Shown: positions 7,660 through 17,841 of the stretch, in pieces | How the letters are laid out: the number at the start of each line of letters is the position of its first letter | Position numbering within the stretch: position 1 is the first letter of the stretch | Assembly (NCBI GenBank): GCA_903858475.1 | Contig: CAIOIZ010000055.1 | Span: 1 to 39,429 of the forward strand | Reading direction: 5' to 3' | DNA from: an uncultured Bacteroidota bacterium | Lineage (GTDB): Bacteria > Bacteroidota > Bacteroidia > Chitinophagales > Chitinophagaceae | Length of the DNA: 39,429 bases | Notes under the pieces: generated by a model | Databases searched by the model: none | What the model was told of the DNA's origin: nothing | Seen by the model: only the letters and a program-made list of their open reading frames with translations | Program-made: the position numbers and the translations under genes

Positions 7660-8424
7660 TTAAAAATCATATTCTACTCCAGTGGAGAGGCTGTAATTTA
7701 CGGAAGGAATTCCTTTAGCTGGGAAAGGGTCGTTCAGATAGTTCCAATTTATTTTTACAGCAAGCTGTTTTCCAGCCTTTGCCTTAACGCTAATTTGGGT
7801 AAGAAATCTACAATCATTCCATTGTTTTAGTAATGGTTGGTAAAAGCTAGTACTGATAATTTCTAACATCTTATTAGGTGTAAATGAAAAGGAAAAATAA
7901 TTACTGTTTCTTACATCCTTATGTAAGATTGGCAAACTGCCCGTTTCCTGTTCTTGTTCATACATTATCAAGGTTCCCGCATATAATCTTAGCGTTTTAT
8001 TTGAAAATATTTTGAAGCGCGGGCCAGTCCCTAACAAGAATCTTGATTTAATTAGAGTGATTGTATTTTTTTGTAATTGTGTAAATAGCTCCCATCGAAC
8101 GACTTTGCTCATTTTGTAATTGTATCGAAAGTGTATAAAAGCATGGTCAATTAGCCTATTATTTGCGCCTTTTAGAAATCCATAGCTACCTAAAATAAGG
8201 TAGAGGCTTTTGGCAGATTTGTATTGAAGATGTGTATCTAAATCGCTAGAGAATACCTGTTGGGTGTTTTTGGTAAGCGACAGGGCGGCGCCTGCACTAC
8301 CCATCCAACCCGTTGTATCGGATTGCATCCGTGATTTTTCAATGTTTACAATTTGCGCCCGACTATAAAATGGCAGAAAGCTGCAACAAATAAATAGGCA
8401 AAGGATACTCCTTAGTATACACAT
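7660..8424 (-). CDS. DUF481-like outer-membrane beta-barrel protein
   Basis: A 254-residue exported protein. The signal peptide (about 1-23, ending in YSRAQ) is followed by alternating amphipathic strands and a C-terminal Phe (VEYDF), as expected for an outer-membrane barrel. The strand pattern resembles the DUF481 family, with segments such as GSAGAALSLTKNTQQ, DTHLQYKS, HAFIHFRYNYKM, RFLLGTGPRFKIF and LRLYAGTLIMYEQE. Function is not known. It precedes the DUF3472-FKBP gene by 11 bp, so both products may work in the cell envelope. A TATATTTA box on the minus strand just upstream is a 7-of-8 promoter match. Confidence 0.68.
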   Translation of the reverse strand: MCILRSILCLFICCSFLPFYSRAQIVNIEKSRMQSDTTGWMGSAGAALSLTKNTQQVFSSDLDTHLQYKSAKSLYLILGSYGFLKGANNRLIDHAFIHFRYNYKMSKVVRWELFTQLQKNTITLIKSRFLLGTGPRFKIFSNKTLRLYAGTLIMYEQEQETGSLPILHKDVRNSNYFSFSFTPNKMLEIISTSFYQPLLKQWNDCRFLTQISVKAKAGKQLAVKINWNYLNDPFPAKGIPSVNYSLSTGVEYDF

Positions 8425-8582
8425 GAATATGAACTTGGTTTAAATAAATATACAGATTTATTTAGATAGTTAATTCGCCTATGGTTGATTTGGATAAAAT
8501 ATTTTCAATGCCTAATGGCCGTTTTTTAATATCTTTATGCTGCAACCTTTTCCTGAAAATTATCTTTAAAAAAAATGAAAGT

Positions 8583-9662
8583 ATGCAAAATGTACATACA
8601 GTTATAACCGGTACGGGCAGTTATATACCTCCCATTATTAAGACCAATCGCGACTTTACAGTCAATAGTTTTTACGCTGAAGACAATACCAAAATAGACA
8701 CAGACCCTACTGAGGTAGTAAATAAGTTTCAACAAATAACAGGCATTGAAGAACGACGTTATGTAGATGCTGGCATGGAATCCTCCGATATGGCTACTAT
8801 TGCTGCGAAGGCTGCTATTGAAGATGCAGGATGTGATCCCGAAACCATCGATCAAATTATTGTGGCACACAATTTTGGGAATGTATTAAAACATACCATT
8901 CAAACTGATGTGCTTCCGGCGCTGGCAAGTAGGGTTAAGCACGATCTTCAAATTAAAAATCCCTATTGTGTGCCCTATGATATTCTATTTGGATGTCCTG
9001 GCTGGGTGCAAGGTGTTATTCAGGCAGATGCTTATTTTAAAGCAGGTATAGCAAAGAAATGTTTGGTTATTGGCACAGAAACGCTCTCAAGAGTAATTGA
9101 TATATATGATCGAGATAGCATGATTTTTTCTGATGGAGCAGGCGCTTCTGTATTAGAAGCTTTTGATGCTCAAAACACTCAAAGTGGAATACTAGGTACG
9201 GCAGTGCAGTCGCATTGCATGAATGAGGTAAATTATTTAAATCTTGGGAAGTCTAATTTTCCTGATAGCGATCCACGGATACGTTATATCAAAATGAAAG
9301 GTAGAAGGGTATATGAGTATGCAATCAAGCATGTACCTGCAGCTATGAAAGATTGTTTGGACAAAGCAGGTGTTAATATTGCTGAGCTTAAAAAGGTTTT
9401 TATCCATCAAGCAAATGAAAAAATGGATGAGGGTATTATTAAAGCGATGTATCGTTTGTATGGCATTAATACAGTGCCACAGCATATCATGCCCATGAGT
9501 ATACACAAACTTGGCAACAGTTCGGTTGCTACCATTCCAACATTATTTGATTTAGTTAAAAAAGGCACCATGCCTGATCATCAGTTAACAGCTGGCGATG
9601 TAATTCTTTTTGCATCAGTGGGGGCGGGGATGAATATTAATGCAGTTTGCTATCGGGTATAA
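8583..9662 (+). CDS. 3-oxoacyl-ACP synthase III-like ketosynthase
   Basis: A 359-residue thiolase-fold enzyme of the FabH (KAS III) type. It condenses an acyl starter with malonyl-ACP or a related extender. The Cys-His-Asn triad is visible: C138 in LFGCPGWVQG, H275 in FIHQANEKM and N312 in LGNSSVATIP. Insertions around residues 25-50 and 110-130 set it apart from housekeeping FabH of about 320-330 residues. The ATG at 8583 gives a standard first strand (VHTVITGTGSYIPP), and the 34 residues upstream in the longer frame are unlike the family. It stands alone without other fatty-acid genes, so a specialised lipid or pigment precursor role is as likely as primary fatty-acid synthesis. I therefore give no symbol. 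Confidence 0.82.
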   Translation: MQNVHTVITGTGSYIPPIIKTNRDFTVNSFYAEDNTKIDTDPTEVVNKFQQITGIEERRYVDAGMESSDMATIAAKAAIEDAGCDPETIDQIIVAHNFGNVLKHTIQTDVLPALASRVKHDLQIKNPYCVPYDILFGCPGWVQGVIQADAYFKAGIAKKCLVIGTETLSRVIDIYDRDSMIFSDGAGASVLEAFDAQNTQSGILGTAVQSHCMNEVNYLNLGKSNFPDSDPRIRYIKMKGRRVYEYAIKHVPAAMKDCLDKAGVNIAELKKVFIHQANEKMDEGIIKAMYRLYGINTVPQHIMPMSIHKLGNSSVATIPTLFDLVKKGTMPDHQLTAGDVILFASVGAGMNINAVCYRV

Positions 9663-9850
9663 TAATCAACAAATTTTGTTGGAGGGTAATCATACAATCT
9701 ACCATTTACCGCCCTTGCGCAGTTGAAAATTACAGGGAATGCTTTGCTGCGTAACCCTACTGGCGAATTGTTCTGTATTGCAGCATATTCCTCGCTTTTA
9801 GCATCTTAATAATTATCCCTAATTTTAACCATCACTATTCATTAAACCGG

Positions 9851-12800
9851 TTGAAGCAAAAGAACTTATACCTGTGCCTTTTTTTTCTTTTCATAGGGCA
9901 TTTTATAACTGCGCAACAGCCTGGTTCCATTAGTAATCTAAGGCACAAATACATCAGCACAAAAACTAGCCAGGTATTGATTGATAGCCTAAGTATCATT
10001 CCCAATAGTTTTCGTTTATTAAATGTTCCCGCAGCTAATTACAAAATCGATGAAATTAGTTCGAAACTGACCTGGATAATAAAACCAACCGCAGATTCCG
10101 TAAGTGTAGTGTATCGGGTGTTTCCTTTTCGCTTGAATAGCAGTGTGCATGGATTGAATTATGATAGCATACGGAATAATTTCATTGCTGAAAAACCCTT
10201 TGTATTTAATTACAATAACAAAAACAATACGCCCTTATTTGATTTTGGTAAAGTTAATTTAGAAGGTAGTATTGGTCGTGGTCTTTCCTTTGGTAATAAC
10301 CAGGATGCTGTTTTGAATAGTAGTATGAACCTTCAATTAAATGGGTTCATTGGGGATAGTTTAGAATTGACAGCAGCTATTACAGACAACAATATTCCCA
10401 TACAACCTGATGGTAATACACAAGACTTAAGAGACTTTGATAGAATTTATTTGCAAGTAAAAAAGAAAGGCTGGCAGGCCAATTTTGGTGATATTGATAT
10501 TCGAGAAAGTAAGAATTATTTTTTGAATTTTTACAAGCGATTACAGGGTGTTTCCTTTATCACTGAAAATAAAATTGGCAAGCATACTTCCAATTCATTC
10601 CTAGTCAGTGGCGCTATTGCCAAAGGAAAATTTACTCGAAATACCTTGCGTCCTATTGAAGGAAATCAAGGCCCTTATCGATTGCAAGGCAGTAGCAATG
10701 AATTGTACTTTGTGGTATTGGGCAATACAGAAAGAGTATTTATAGATGGCATTTTATTGCAACGTGGCGAGGACCAGGATTATGTGATTAATTACAATAC
10801 CGCTGAAATAACATTTACGCCTAAACGATTAATTACAAAGGATAGCAGGATACAAATTGAATTTGAATACGCTGACCGTAATTTTTTAAACAGTCAGGTA
10901 TACCTCAATGATGTGGTTAGTTTCAAGGATAAATTAGTGCTTAGTCTGGCAGCCTACAATAATACAGATGCAAGAAATTCTTCCATTAATCAAGTATTAA
11001 ATACTGAACAAAAGCAATACCTAGCCAATGTAGGAGATGGAGTGGATACTGCATTTTATCAGAATGCTGTAAGAGATAGCTTTGCTGTTGGAAAGTTATT
11101 ATACAAGAAAATTGATACTGTTTACAATGGCAATATCCATGATTCGATTTTCGTCTTTACCAATACAGCAGCTCCCGATTTATACAGTTTGTCCTTTATG
11201 TATGTAGGCCCAGGGAAAGGCAGCTACACGCCAGAACTAAATGCCGCCAATGGGAAAGTATATAAATGGGTAAATCCTGATGCTGCAAATAATAAATTGG
11301 GAGACTATGCTCCCGTCATGTTATTGATTAGTCCGAAGAAACTACAATTGGTTACTGCAGCTGCTGAATATAAATTTTCGGCCAACACAAAATTGAAAGC
11401 AGAATTGGCCATGAGCAATTACGATGTCAATTTGTTTAGTAAAAAGGACAAGGCGAATGATCAGGGGTATGCTGCTAAAGTTCAATGGCAACAAGATAAT
11501 AAGAAACTTGTTTTGTTTAAAACGGCAGTATTGCTACAAACAAAATTCGGATATGAATACGTGCAAAATAGATTTAAGCCGATCGAAAGGTTACGCAATA
11601 TTGAATTTTTACGCGATTGGAGCCTTCCTCAAGAATCAGTTGCAGCCAATGAGCAATTGGCAAATTTTTCTTTGAAGATTGCAGACAAATTAAATAATCG
11701 TTTGCAATATGAAATAACTACTTATAATCGATCAGATGGGTATAGTGGATTTCGCCAGGCAATGGATCATTTTCAGGAAATAAGAGGTTGGAAAATAACC
11801 GATCGATTTAGTATTACTTCCTTAAACAGCATCATTCAGAAAGGGCATTTTGTTCGACCCTTCATTGATTTGAATAAATTATTGCCTGCAATAAAAAATA
11901 TGCAAATTGGATTCAATTATCAAGGAGAACAAAACAAATTGTTTAATAAAATTTACGACACACTTACTCCTGTAAGTTTCGCTTTTAATATTTATCAGGC
12001 TTATTTAAAATCAAATGCAGCCAAACCCAATAAATGGGGCATTGCCTATTTTAGGCGAAATGATTGGTATCCTGCAAAAAATAAATTAACGGTTGCTGAT
12101 AAGAGTGATAATTATAATTTCTTTACGGAGGTAATGAAAAACGAAAATCGGCAGTTAAAAATGAATGTGACTTATCGTCGCTTGCATGTGTTGAATACCA
12201 CTTTGAGTAAGCAAAAAGAAGAGGAGAGTTTGTTGGGCAGGGCAGAATATCTGTTTAACGAGTGGAAAGGGTTAGTAACAGGAAATTTATTGTATGAATT
12301 AGGGGCGGGACAAGAACAAAAAAGAGAATATACTTATATTGAAGTACCAGCAGGGCAAGGTGAATATACTTGGATTGATTATAATACCAATGGCATTCCT
12401 GAACTCAATGAATTTGAACTGGCCTTATTTCAGGATCAGAAAAAATTTGTGCGAGTATATACTCCCGGTCAGCAATACGTTAAGGCGAATTATGTGCAAT
12501 TCAATTATAGCGTAGATATACATCCCAAAGTTATTTTTAAAGGCGTTAATAGACGTGGCCTACAAAAAATGCTAAGCAGAAGTAGTACTAGTTCAGCCAT
12601 GCAGATTAATAAAAAGGATTTGAGTACTGGTAAATTTCAATTTAATCCTTTTACCAAAAAACTGGTTGATACCACCCTGATCAGTCTCAATTCATTTTTA
12701 TCCAATACTTTCTTTTTTAATCGTACAGACCCTAAATGGGGATTTGATATCACCCATACAATTAACAGTGCTAAATCGCTTTTACAATATGGTTTTGAAA

Positions 12801-13345
12801 CAAGAAAACTGAGTTTGTTGGCATTTAAATCGCGATTCAATTTCAATAGAAGCATCGTGGGAAATATTTCGTTGCGTCAATCCAAGAATGAGCTAAGTAC
12901 CAATGGATCGAAATTCGCAAATCGAAATTATCGGATTGAACAAAATAGTGTGGAGCCCTCTGTAAGTTATATTTACAAATCTAATTTTAGGGTAAGTCTT
13001 ATCTATGCTTATTTTTCAAAAAAGAATACGATTGATTCCATGGAGAAATCCAATAATCATTCATTGACTACCGAATGGCGATATAATATTCTCAATAAGA
13101 GTACCATCAATGCTAAGTTTACATTCAATCAAATCAGTTTCAAAGCATATCCAGGTGCAGCCAATACTACCGTAGGATATATACTCTTAGATGGGTTGGT
13201 GCCAGGTAAAAACTATTTGTGGAATCTCGAGTACAGTAAAAGGTTAGCTGGCAATATTGAATTGAGTATTCAATACGAGGGAAGAAAGCCTGGTAGTTCC
13301 AAAACTGTACATATCGGACGGGGATCTGTCAGGGCCATTTTCTAA
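9851..13345 (+). CDS. Large outer-membrane surface protein, uncharacterised
   Basis: An 1164-residue exported protein with a signal peptide ([22 protein letters not shown]). The start codon is TTG, and no ATG lies in frame nearby. A TAATTTTA promoter-like box at 9820-9827 fits this start. The mature protein is rich in Tyr, Asn and amphipathic strands to its end, so a large outer-membrane beta-barrel with surface loops is likely. Segments such as [22 protein letters not shown] and [14 protein letters not shown], plus the [10 protein letters not shown] stretch, recall parts of the gliding/secretion protein SprA. The protein is much shorter than SprA (over 2000 residues) and is not called as SprA. 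Function is unknown. It ends at a bidirectional terminator shared with the coiled-coil gene. Confidence 0.7.
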   Translation: MKQKNLYLCLFFLFIGHFITAQQPGSISNLRHKYISTKTSQVLIDSLSIIPNSFRLLNVPAANYKIDEISSKLTWIIKPTADSVSVVYRVFPFRLNSSVHGLNYDSIRNNFIAEKPFVFNYNNKNNTPLFDFGKVNLEGSIGRGLSFGNNQDAVLNSSMNLQLNGFIGDSLELTAAITDNNIPIQPDGNTQDLRDFDRIYLQVKKKGWQANFGDIDIRESKNYFLNFYKRLQGVSFITENKIGKHTSNSFLVSGAIAKGKFTRNTLRPIEGNQGPYRLQGSSNELYFVVLGNTERVFIDGILLQRGEDQDYVINYNTAEITFTPKRLITKDSRIQIEFEYADRNFLNSQVYLNDVVSFKDKLVLSLAAYNNTDARNSSINQVLNTEQKQYLANVGDGVDTAFYQNAVRDSFAVGKLLYKKIDTVYNGNIHDSIFVFTNTAAPDLYSLSFMYVGPGKGSYTPELNAANGKVYKWVNPDAANNKLGDYAPVMLLISPKKLQLVTAAAEYKFSANTKLKAELAMSNYDVNLFSKKDKANDQGYAAKVQWQQDNKKLVLFKTAVLLQTKFGYEYVQNRFKPIERLRNIEFLRDWSLPQESVAANEQLANFSLKIADKLNNRLQYEITTYNRSDGYSGFRQAMDHFQEIRGWKITDRFSITSLNSIIQKGHFVRPFIDLNKLLPAIKNMQIGFNYQGEQNKLFNKIYDTLTPVSFAFNIYQAYLKSNAAKPNKWGIAYFRRNDWYPAKNKLTVADKSDNYNFFTEVMKNENRQLKMNVTYRRLHVLNTTLSKQKEEESLLGRAEYLFNEWKGLVTGNLLYELGAGQEQKREYTYIEVPAGQGEYTWIDYNTNGIPELNEFELALFQDQKKFVRVYTPGQQYVKANYVQFNYSVDIHPKVIFKGVNRRGLQKMLSRSSTSSAMQINKKDLSTGKFQFNPFTKKLVDTTLISLNSFLSNTFFFNRTDPKWGFDITHTINSAKSLLQYGFETRKLSLLAFKSRFNFNRSIVGNISLRQSKNELSTNGSKFANRNYRIEQNSVEPSVSYIYKSNFRVSLIYAYFSKKNTIDSMEKSNNHSLTTEWRYNILNKSTINAKFTFNQISFKAYPGAANTTVGYILLDGLVPGKNYLWNLEYSKRLAGNIELSIQYEGRKPGSSKTVHIGRGSVRAIF

Positions 13346-13358
13346 AAATAATTGCTAT

Positions 13359-13391
13359 AAAAAAAGCTCCTTTATAAAAGGAGCTTTTTTT
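13359..13391. terminator. Bidirectional terminator
   Basis: The 14-bp stem AAAAAAAGCTCCTT/AAGGAGCTTTTTTT closes a 5-base loop between two convergent genes. T runs occur on both strands. Confidence 0.9.
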
Positions 13392-13407
13392 AAAAAATTA
13401 TATAGGA

Positions 13408-14415
13408 TTAACTAAACAATCCCCCCTTCTTTAAGCTTCTGATGCCTTCGCCAATTTTGAAGCCATTTTGATAAACTTCAATCTTGTAATCACCCGTTTC
13501 AAAATTGCTATTTTGTTTCCAGTCAAAACTAACTGTTTGACGCTGCCCCTGTGTATAATTTATATCTACTTTTTGAGTATATACTTTTTCTTGGCCATCT
13601 CTAGTTGTGAAACTTCCAGATCCTAATGCTTCTACTGCAATTGGAGTTCCATTGGGAGCGGTAATACAAACGAATAAACTCTTGGTACCGGAATTGGCTA
13701 TCCTGTTTTCTGCCAAATCAAATGAGATACGTAATTTGTCAACTCTCTTCGCAGTGGTGGTAGCTTTTTCTTTGCCACTTTTTTTCTCGTTGATTCCTAC
13801 TATCGAAAAATTAGAGGCATTCAATGTAGAGCCAATGTCAACTGTTTGGTCTCTATCTTTAATAACAGTAGTAGCACTATCGTAATCTTTTTGTGCAGCA
13901 TCTCTTTGACGGGTTACTGTTTCTTTTTCCTGTGTTAGCACCAATTTCTCATTTTGTAATGTTTCAATTTGCACTCTGAAACTGGTGATATCAGTATTTA
14001 AGGAGGCAATTAATGTCTTAGCTTCTGCCAATTCTTCTGCAGTGGCATTTACTTTAGCCAATAATTGTTGTATGCGACTTTTCTTGTTTGCGATATCCCT
14101 ATCACGTTTTGTAATAACACTGTCTTTGCTGTGTTCCATATCTGCCATGGCCGTTTTAATCATATCAAAACGAGCGGTAGCTTCATCAAGTGATAATTGT
14201 AGTTGATCTTTTTGCGACATGGTGGTGCTCACCAATAAATCTTTTTTATCGTCAATTTTCTTTTGTTGGTTTTTATCCCAAATAATATAACCCCAGGTTC
14301 CCAGTAGGGCAATAATTAATGCCCCTGTTAAAATGTTTCGCATATTGTTTTTACTAGGAGTGGGAGTGGGCGTTGAGGCCGGTTGTTCTGTTGTTGGAAA
14401 ATTTTCAAATGCCAT
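13408..14415 (-). CDS. Membrane-anchored coiled-coil protein
   Basis: A 335-residue protein of unknown function. A short Pro/Thr-rich N-terminal tail (about 1-24, PASTPTPTPSKNN) precedes one membrane helix (about 27-44, ILTGALIIALLGTWGYIIW). A long coiled coil follows (about 50-185), with QRDAAQKDYDSATTV at its end. The C-terminal domain (about 205-330) is beta-rich and includes LRISFDLAENRI, GTKSLFVCITAPNG, QTVSFDWKQ and GDYKIEVYQNG, consistent with an immunoglobulin-like fold. I chose the ATG at 14415 because the longer frame adds 45 residues over the divergent holA promoter. One helix near the N terminus suggests a periplasmic C-terminal domain, but orientation is not certain. Divergent to holA. 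Confidence 0.75.
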   Translation of the reverse strand: MAFENFPTTEQPASTPTPTPSKNNMRNILTGALIIALLGTWGYIIWDKNQQKKIDDKKDLLVSTTMSQKDQLQLSLDEATARFDMIKTAMADMEHSKDSVITKRDRDIANKKSRIQQLLAKVNATAEELAEAKTLIASLNTDITSFRVQIETLQNEKLVLTQEKETVTRQRDAAQKDYDSATTVIKDRDQTVDIGSTLNASNFSIVGINEKKSGKEKATTTAKRVDKLRISFDLAENRIANSGTKSLFVCITAPNGTPIAVEALGSGSFTTRDGQEKVYTQKVDINYTQGQRQTVSFDWKQNSNFETGDYKIEVYQNGFKIGEGIRSLKKGGLFS

Positions 14416-14554
14416 AATAGTGAGATTTCTTTTAATAAAATTAGGTTTATAACGGAAGATTTGATTAGGATAAGCAAATCTATCATTATTTTGTGGTACC
14501 TGTATATTGGTTCCCAAAACTATGCCAAATATATTCGCATTGATTGCCAACCTT

Positions 14555-14562
14555 TAACTTTG
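14555..14562 (+). promoter_or_regulatory. -7 promoter box TAACTTTG for holA
   Basis: Perfect TAnnTTTG match ending 4 bp before the holA ATG. If transcription starts a few bases downstream, as in this promoter class, the mRNA would be leaderless or nearly so. Confidence 0.55.
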
Positions 14563-14566
14563 TACC

Positions 14567-15571
14567 ATGAGCGCGGAAAAAATTATATCAGATTGGAAAA
14601 AAAAGAATTTCAAACCGGTCTATTGGCTTGAGGGGGAAGAAGATTATTATATGGATAGTGTGATGGAATTTGCTGAAACCAATATTCTCACTGCAGAAGA
14701 AAGTAGCTTTAATTTAACGGTATTTTATGGAAAAGATGCGGATTGGACGGCTGTTATCAATGCCTGTAGACGGTATCCTATGTTTGCAGAAAAGCAGGTG
14801 GTATTACTGAGAGAGGCCCAGCAGATGAAGGAAATAGAGCGGTTAGAAGCGTATGTCGAAAATCCATTACCCTCTACCATTTTTGTTGTGAGTTATAAAG
14901 GGAAATCGCTGGACAAGCGAAAAGCTTTGTATAAAAACCTTAAAAAGACGGCAGAGATTTATGAATTTGAAAAAGTAAAGGACTATAAATTACAAGAATG
15001 GATTGCCAATTATGTAAGAAGTAAAGGCTATACGGTTAGTTCAAAAGCAATTGTTTTGTTAGATGAACATATTGGGAATGATTTAAACAGAATTGCCAAT
15101 GAAATTGAAAAGCTTGCGTTAAACCTGGGTGGGAAAAAAGAAATAACGGAAGATGATATTGAAAAATATATTGGTATAAGTAAGGAATACAATGTATTTG
15201 AACTGCAGGCAGCCATTGCCAAAAAAGACCTTAGCAAGGCGCTTACTATTATTCAATATTTTGAAGGAAATCCAAAAGCAAGTCCGATTCATTTAGTATT
15301 GCCAGCATTATATGCAAGTTTCAGTAAAATATATAGCGTATTTGGCATGAAGGATCAATCTGATGCAGCATTAAAACCTTTGTTTTATTTTAATCTAACT
15401 GCGGTAAAAAATGCACAAGAAACCATGCGGAATTATCAATATGCAGGTATTGAAAAAATATTATTGCTTTTACACCATTATAATTTAAAGGGAGTTGGCG
15501 TAGGTGATGCTGGCACCAGTGATGCTTCACTGATGAAAGAGATGGTAGTAAAGATGATCGCAGGATTATAA
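14567..15571 (+). CDS. holA: DNA polymerase III subunit delta
   Basis: A 334-residue clamp-loader subunit that opens the sliding clamp at the replication fork. It shows the delta-type layout: an N-terminal AAA+-like domain (about 1-140) with KPVYWLEGEEDYYMD and RYPMFAEKQVVLLREAQQM, a helical lid (KVKDYKLQEWIANYVRSKGY; LLDEHIGNDLNRIANEIEKL) and a C-terminal collar (about 210-330). The NEIEKLAL and NVFELQAAI segments are characteristic. It lacks a Walker A motif, as expected for delta. The stop codon overlaps that of the convergent ribF within TTATAA at 15566-15571, so no space is left for a terminator between them. Confidence 0.9.
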   Translation: MSAEKIISDWKKKNFKPVYWLEGEEDYYMDSVMEFAETNILTAEESSFNLTVFYGKDADWTAVINACRRYPMFAEKQVVLLREAQQMKEIERLEAYVENPLPSTIFVVSYKGKSLDKRKALYKNLKKTAEIYEFEKVKDYKLQEWIANYVRSKGYTVSSKAIVLLDEHIGNDLNRIANEIEKLALNLGGKKEITEDDIEKYIGISKEYNVFELQAAIAKKDLSKALTIIQYFEGNPKASPIHLVLPALYASFSKIYSVFGMKDQSDAALKPLFYFNLTAVKNAQETMRNYQYAGIEKILLLLHHYNLKGVGVGDAGTSDASLMKEMVVKMIAGL

Positions 15572-16489
15572 ACAGGCGAGACTATCTTTCTTATCCTTGT
15601 GGAGTTGTAATTTAAGTGCATCCAAACCATTAAATCGAACTTCAGCTCTTAAATATTTCTTTACAAATACTTTCATAGTAAATCCATAGATTTCTTCATC
15701 AAAGTCAAATAGATTTACCTCTGTTACTCTTTTCTTCCCGTTTACTGTAGGCCGGAAGCCAATACTCATCATGCCCTTGTATCTTTTATTTTCTACTTCG
15801 GCATATACAGCATAAATGCCATCTCCCAATGATATTTTTTCCTCCTTGGTACTTTTTAAATTGGCGGTAGGATAGCCAATTGTTCTGCCAATTTTGTCGC
15901 CATGTATTACTTCCCCTTGGAAAAAGAAAGTGTAGCCCAATAATTTATTAGCTTCTTCAATTTGGCCATGTAAAATTGCATTGCGAATATTGGTACTACT
16001 TACTTTTACAGCATCCAGCAAATGTTCGGGAATCTCCTTTAGTTGGTATTTATATTTACTAGCCAGTTCTGCTAATAGTTTAAATCCTCCCAGCCGGTCT
16101 TTGCCAAAACAGTGGTCATATCCAATAATAATGGTGTGCGGGTGAAATTGTGTTACTAAAAAATCGCTGATATATTCTTCTGCAGACTGATTGGCAAAAT
16201 AATCAGTAAAAGGAACTATTACTAAATGGTCAATGCCTGTTTTTTCTAATAATTCTATTCTTTCCTCCAGGCTATTGATTAATCTAATACCAGTAACTAT
16301 GGAAGAAACTACTTTTCGGGGATGAGGGTGAAAGGTAATAATGACCGATTCTCCCCCTACTGCAAGGGCCATTTCCTTCACTGTTTGAATGATCTGTAGA
16401 TGCCCTTGGTGCACACCGTCAAATGTTCCAATTGTAATAACAGCATTGTTGAATACTGGTAAGGGGTCGGTATGATAATATAATTTCAT
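15566..16489 (-). CDS. ribF: Bifunctional riboflavin kinase/FAD synthetase
   Basis: A 307-residue enzyme that makes FMN from riboflavin and FAD from FMN. The N-terminal adenylyltransferase domain (about 1-175) has GTFDGVHQGH at residues 21-30 and IGYDHCFGKDRLGG. The C-terminal kinase domain (about 180-305) has GDKIGRTIGYPTANL and the end-region EVNLFDFDEEIYG. I chose the ATG at 16489. The alternative upstream TTG at 16504 lies inside a perfect minus-strand -7 box (16502-16509), so it cannot be in the transcript from that promoter. It is divergent from purM and convergent with holA, with a 6-bp overlap at the stop codons. Confidence 0.92.
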   Translation of the reverse strand: MKLYYHTDPLPVFNNAVITIGTFDGVHQGHLQIIQTVKEMALAVGGESVIITFHPHPRKVVSSIVTGIRLINSLEERIELLEKTGIDHLVIVPFTDYFANQSAEEYISDFLVTQFHPHTIIIGYDHCFGKDRLGGFKLLAELASKYKYQLKEIPEHLLDAVKVSSTNIRNAILHGQIEEANKLLGYTFFFQGEVIHGDKIGRTIGYPTANLKSTKEEKISLGDGIYAVYAEVENKRYKGMMSIGFRPTVNGKKRVTEVNLFDFDEEIYGFTMKVFVKKYLRAEVRFNGLDALKLQLHKDKKDSLACL

Positions 16490-16501
16490 GGGAAACTGGT
16501 G

Positions 16502-16509
16502 CAAAACTA
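16502..16509 (-). promoter_or_regulatory. -7 promoter box TAGTTTTG for ribF
   Basis: Perfect TAnnTTTG match on the minus strand, 12 bp before the ribF ATG. Together with the purM box at 16546-16553 it forms a compact divergent promoter pair in an 81-bp intergenic space. Confidence 0.55.
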
Positions 16510-16522
16510 TGAATATTGAATC

Positions 16523-16553
16523 TTGAATATTGATTACTGATCAATTATTTTTG
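16523..16553 (+). promoter_or_regulatory. Promoter of purM: TTG, 20-bp spacer, TATTTTTG
   Basis: The -33 TTG at 16523-16525 and a perfect -7 box at 16546-16553 have the usual Bacteroidota spacing. The purM ATG is 17 bp downstream. Confidence 0.65.
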
Positions 16554-16570
16554 CAGCCTAAATTATTATC

Positions 16571-17734
16571 ATGTCGCTTTACTCAAAAAGGGGTGTATCT
16601 GCACAAAAAGAAGAAGTACATGCAGCGGTACAAAAGCTGGATCAGGGCCTATTCCCACATGCTTTTTGTAAAATTTATCCCGATTATCTGGGTGGGGATG
16701 ATAATTATATTAATGTCATGCATGCCGATGGAGCTGGCACAAAAAGCATTCTAGCCTATTTATATTGGAAAGAAACAGGCGATATCAGTGTTTGGAAAGG
16801 CATTGCACAGGATGCGATTGTGATGAATTTGGATGACCTGCTATGTGTTGGTATATATGATAATATCGTTTTTAACAGCACAATTGATCGCAATAAACAT
16901 TTAATTCCGGGGGAAGTGTTACAGGCAATTATCAATGGAAGCCAGGAATTGTTTGATACTTTGAAGTCCTTTGGCGTAAATATTCACTATTTGGGTGGCG
17001 AAACGGCCGATGTAGGAGATGTGGTGCGTAGTGTAGCCGTTAACGGTACCATGACCTGCAGGTGGCCAAAAGATAAAATCATTACCAATGAAAAAATTAA
17101 AGCCAATGATGTAATTGTTGGGTTTGCGAGTTTTGGACAAGCTAATTATGAAACAACTTACAATAGCGGTTTGGGCAGTAATGGGTTAACCAGTGCCCGG
17201 CATGATGTATTGAGTAAGTTTTATGCTAATAGTTTTAAAGAGAGTTATGATACCAATCTTCCGGATGAAGTGGTATATATTGGTAAGCATCGCTTAACAG
17301 ACAAAACTAGCGCTGGTACTACCATTGGAAATTTACTGCTTAGCCCTACAAGAACGTACGCCCCTGTTTTGAAACAATTATTAGAGCAGCATTTTGATAA
17401 AATTCATGGTTTAATACATTGTAGTGGTGGTGGGCAAACAAAATGTATGAAATACCTGCCCGGTAATTTTAAAATCATCAAGGATAATTTATTCAGTCCC
17501 CCCGAAATTTTTAATATCATACAACAGAACAGCGGTAGTAGCAATAAGGAGATGTATGAGGTATTCAATATGGGTTGTCGGTTAGAAATTTATTGTGATG
17601 CAGAAAATGCACAAGTAATGATTGATGCTGCTCAGTCATTTGGTATCGCCGCACAAATCATTGGCAGGGTAGAAGCAGACACACAAAAAGAACTGTTGAT
17701 TCAAATAGGCAGTGAAAGAATCGTTTATTCATGA
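16571..17734 (+). CDS. purM: Phosphoribosylformylglycinamidine cyclo-ligase (AIR synthase)
   Basis: A 387-residue PurM-family enzyme that closes the imidazole ring in purine synthesis, turning FGAM and ATP into AIR. The N-terminal AIRS domain (about 1-180) shows HADGAGTKSILA, the DDLLCVGIYDN segment and LGGETADVGDVVRS. The C-terminal domain (about 190-385) shows GLTSARHDVLSK, GLIHCSGGGQTKCMKYL and FNMGCRLEIY. It is longer than proteobacterial PurM (about 345 residues), with Bacteroidota-type insertions. It stands as a single gene with its own promoter, apart from purS at the left end of the window. Confidence 0.88.
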   Translation: MSLYSKRGVSAQKEEVHAAVQKLDQGLFPHAFCKIYPDYLGGDDNYINVMHADGAGTKSILAYLYWKETGDISVWKGIAQDAIVMNLDDLLCVGIYDNIVFNSTIDRNKHLIPGEVLQAIINGSQELFDTLKSFGVNIHYLGGETADVGDVVRSVAVNGTMTCRWPKDKIITNEKIKANDVIVGFASFGQANYETTYNSGLGSNGLTSARHDVLSKFYANSFKESYDTNLPDEVVYIGKHRLTDKTSAGTTIGNLLLSPTRTYAPVLKQLLEQHFDKIHGLIHCSGGGQTKCMKYLPGNFKIIKDNLFSPPEIFNIIQQNSGSSNKEMYEVFNMGCRLEIYCDAENAQVMIDAAQSFGIAAQIIGRVEADTQKELLIQIGSERIVYS

Positions 17735-17841
17735 AGCGGTAAATGCTAATCAGTCAAAATAATAGTTTCGGTGTATTAATTACTTATATTTTTTTTAACA
17801 AGTCTTCATAAATTATTTTTCATATTAGTACACGTAAAAGC

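Noticed and set aside
9669..9683. CAACAAATTTTGTTG palindrome as a terminator after the ketosynthase gene
   Set aside because: It is AT-rich and lacks a T run; it is too weak to call.
16490..16504. TTG as the ribF start
   Set aside because: It overlaps the minus-strand -7 box at 16502-16509.
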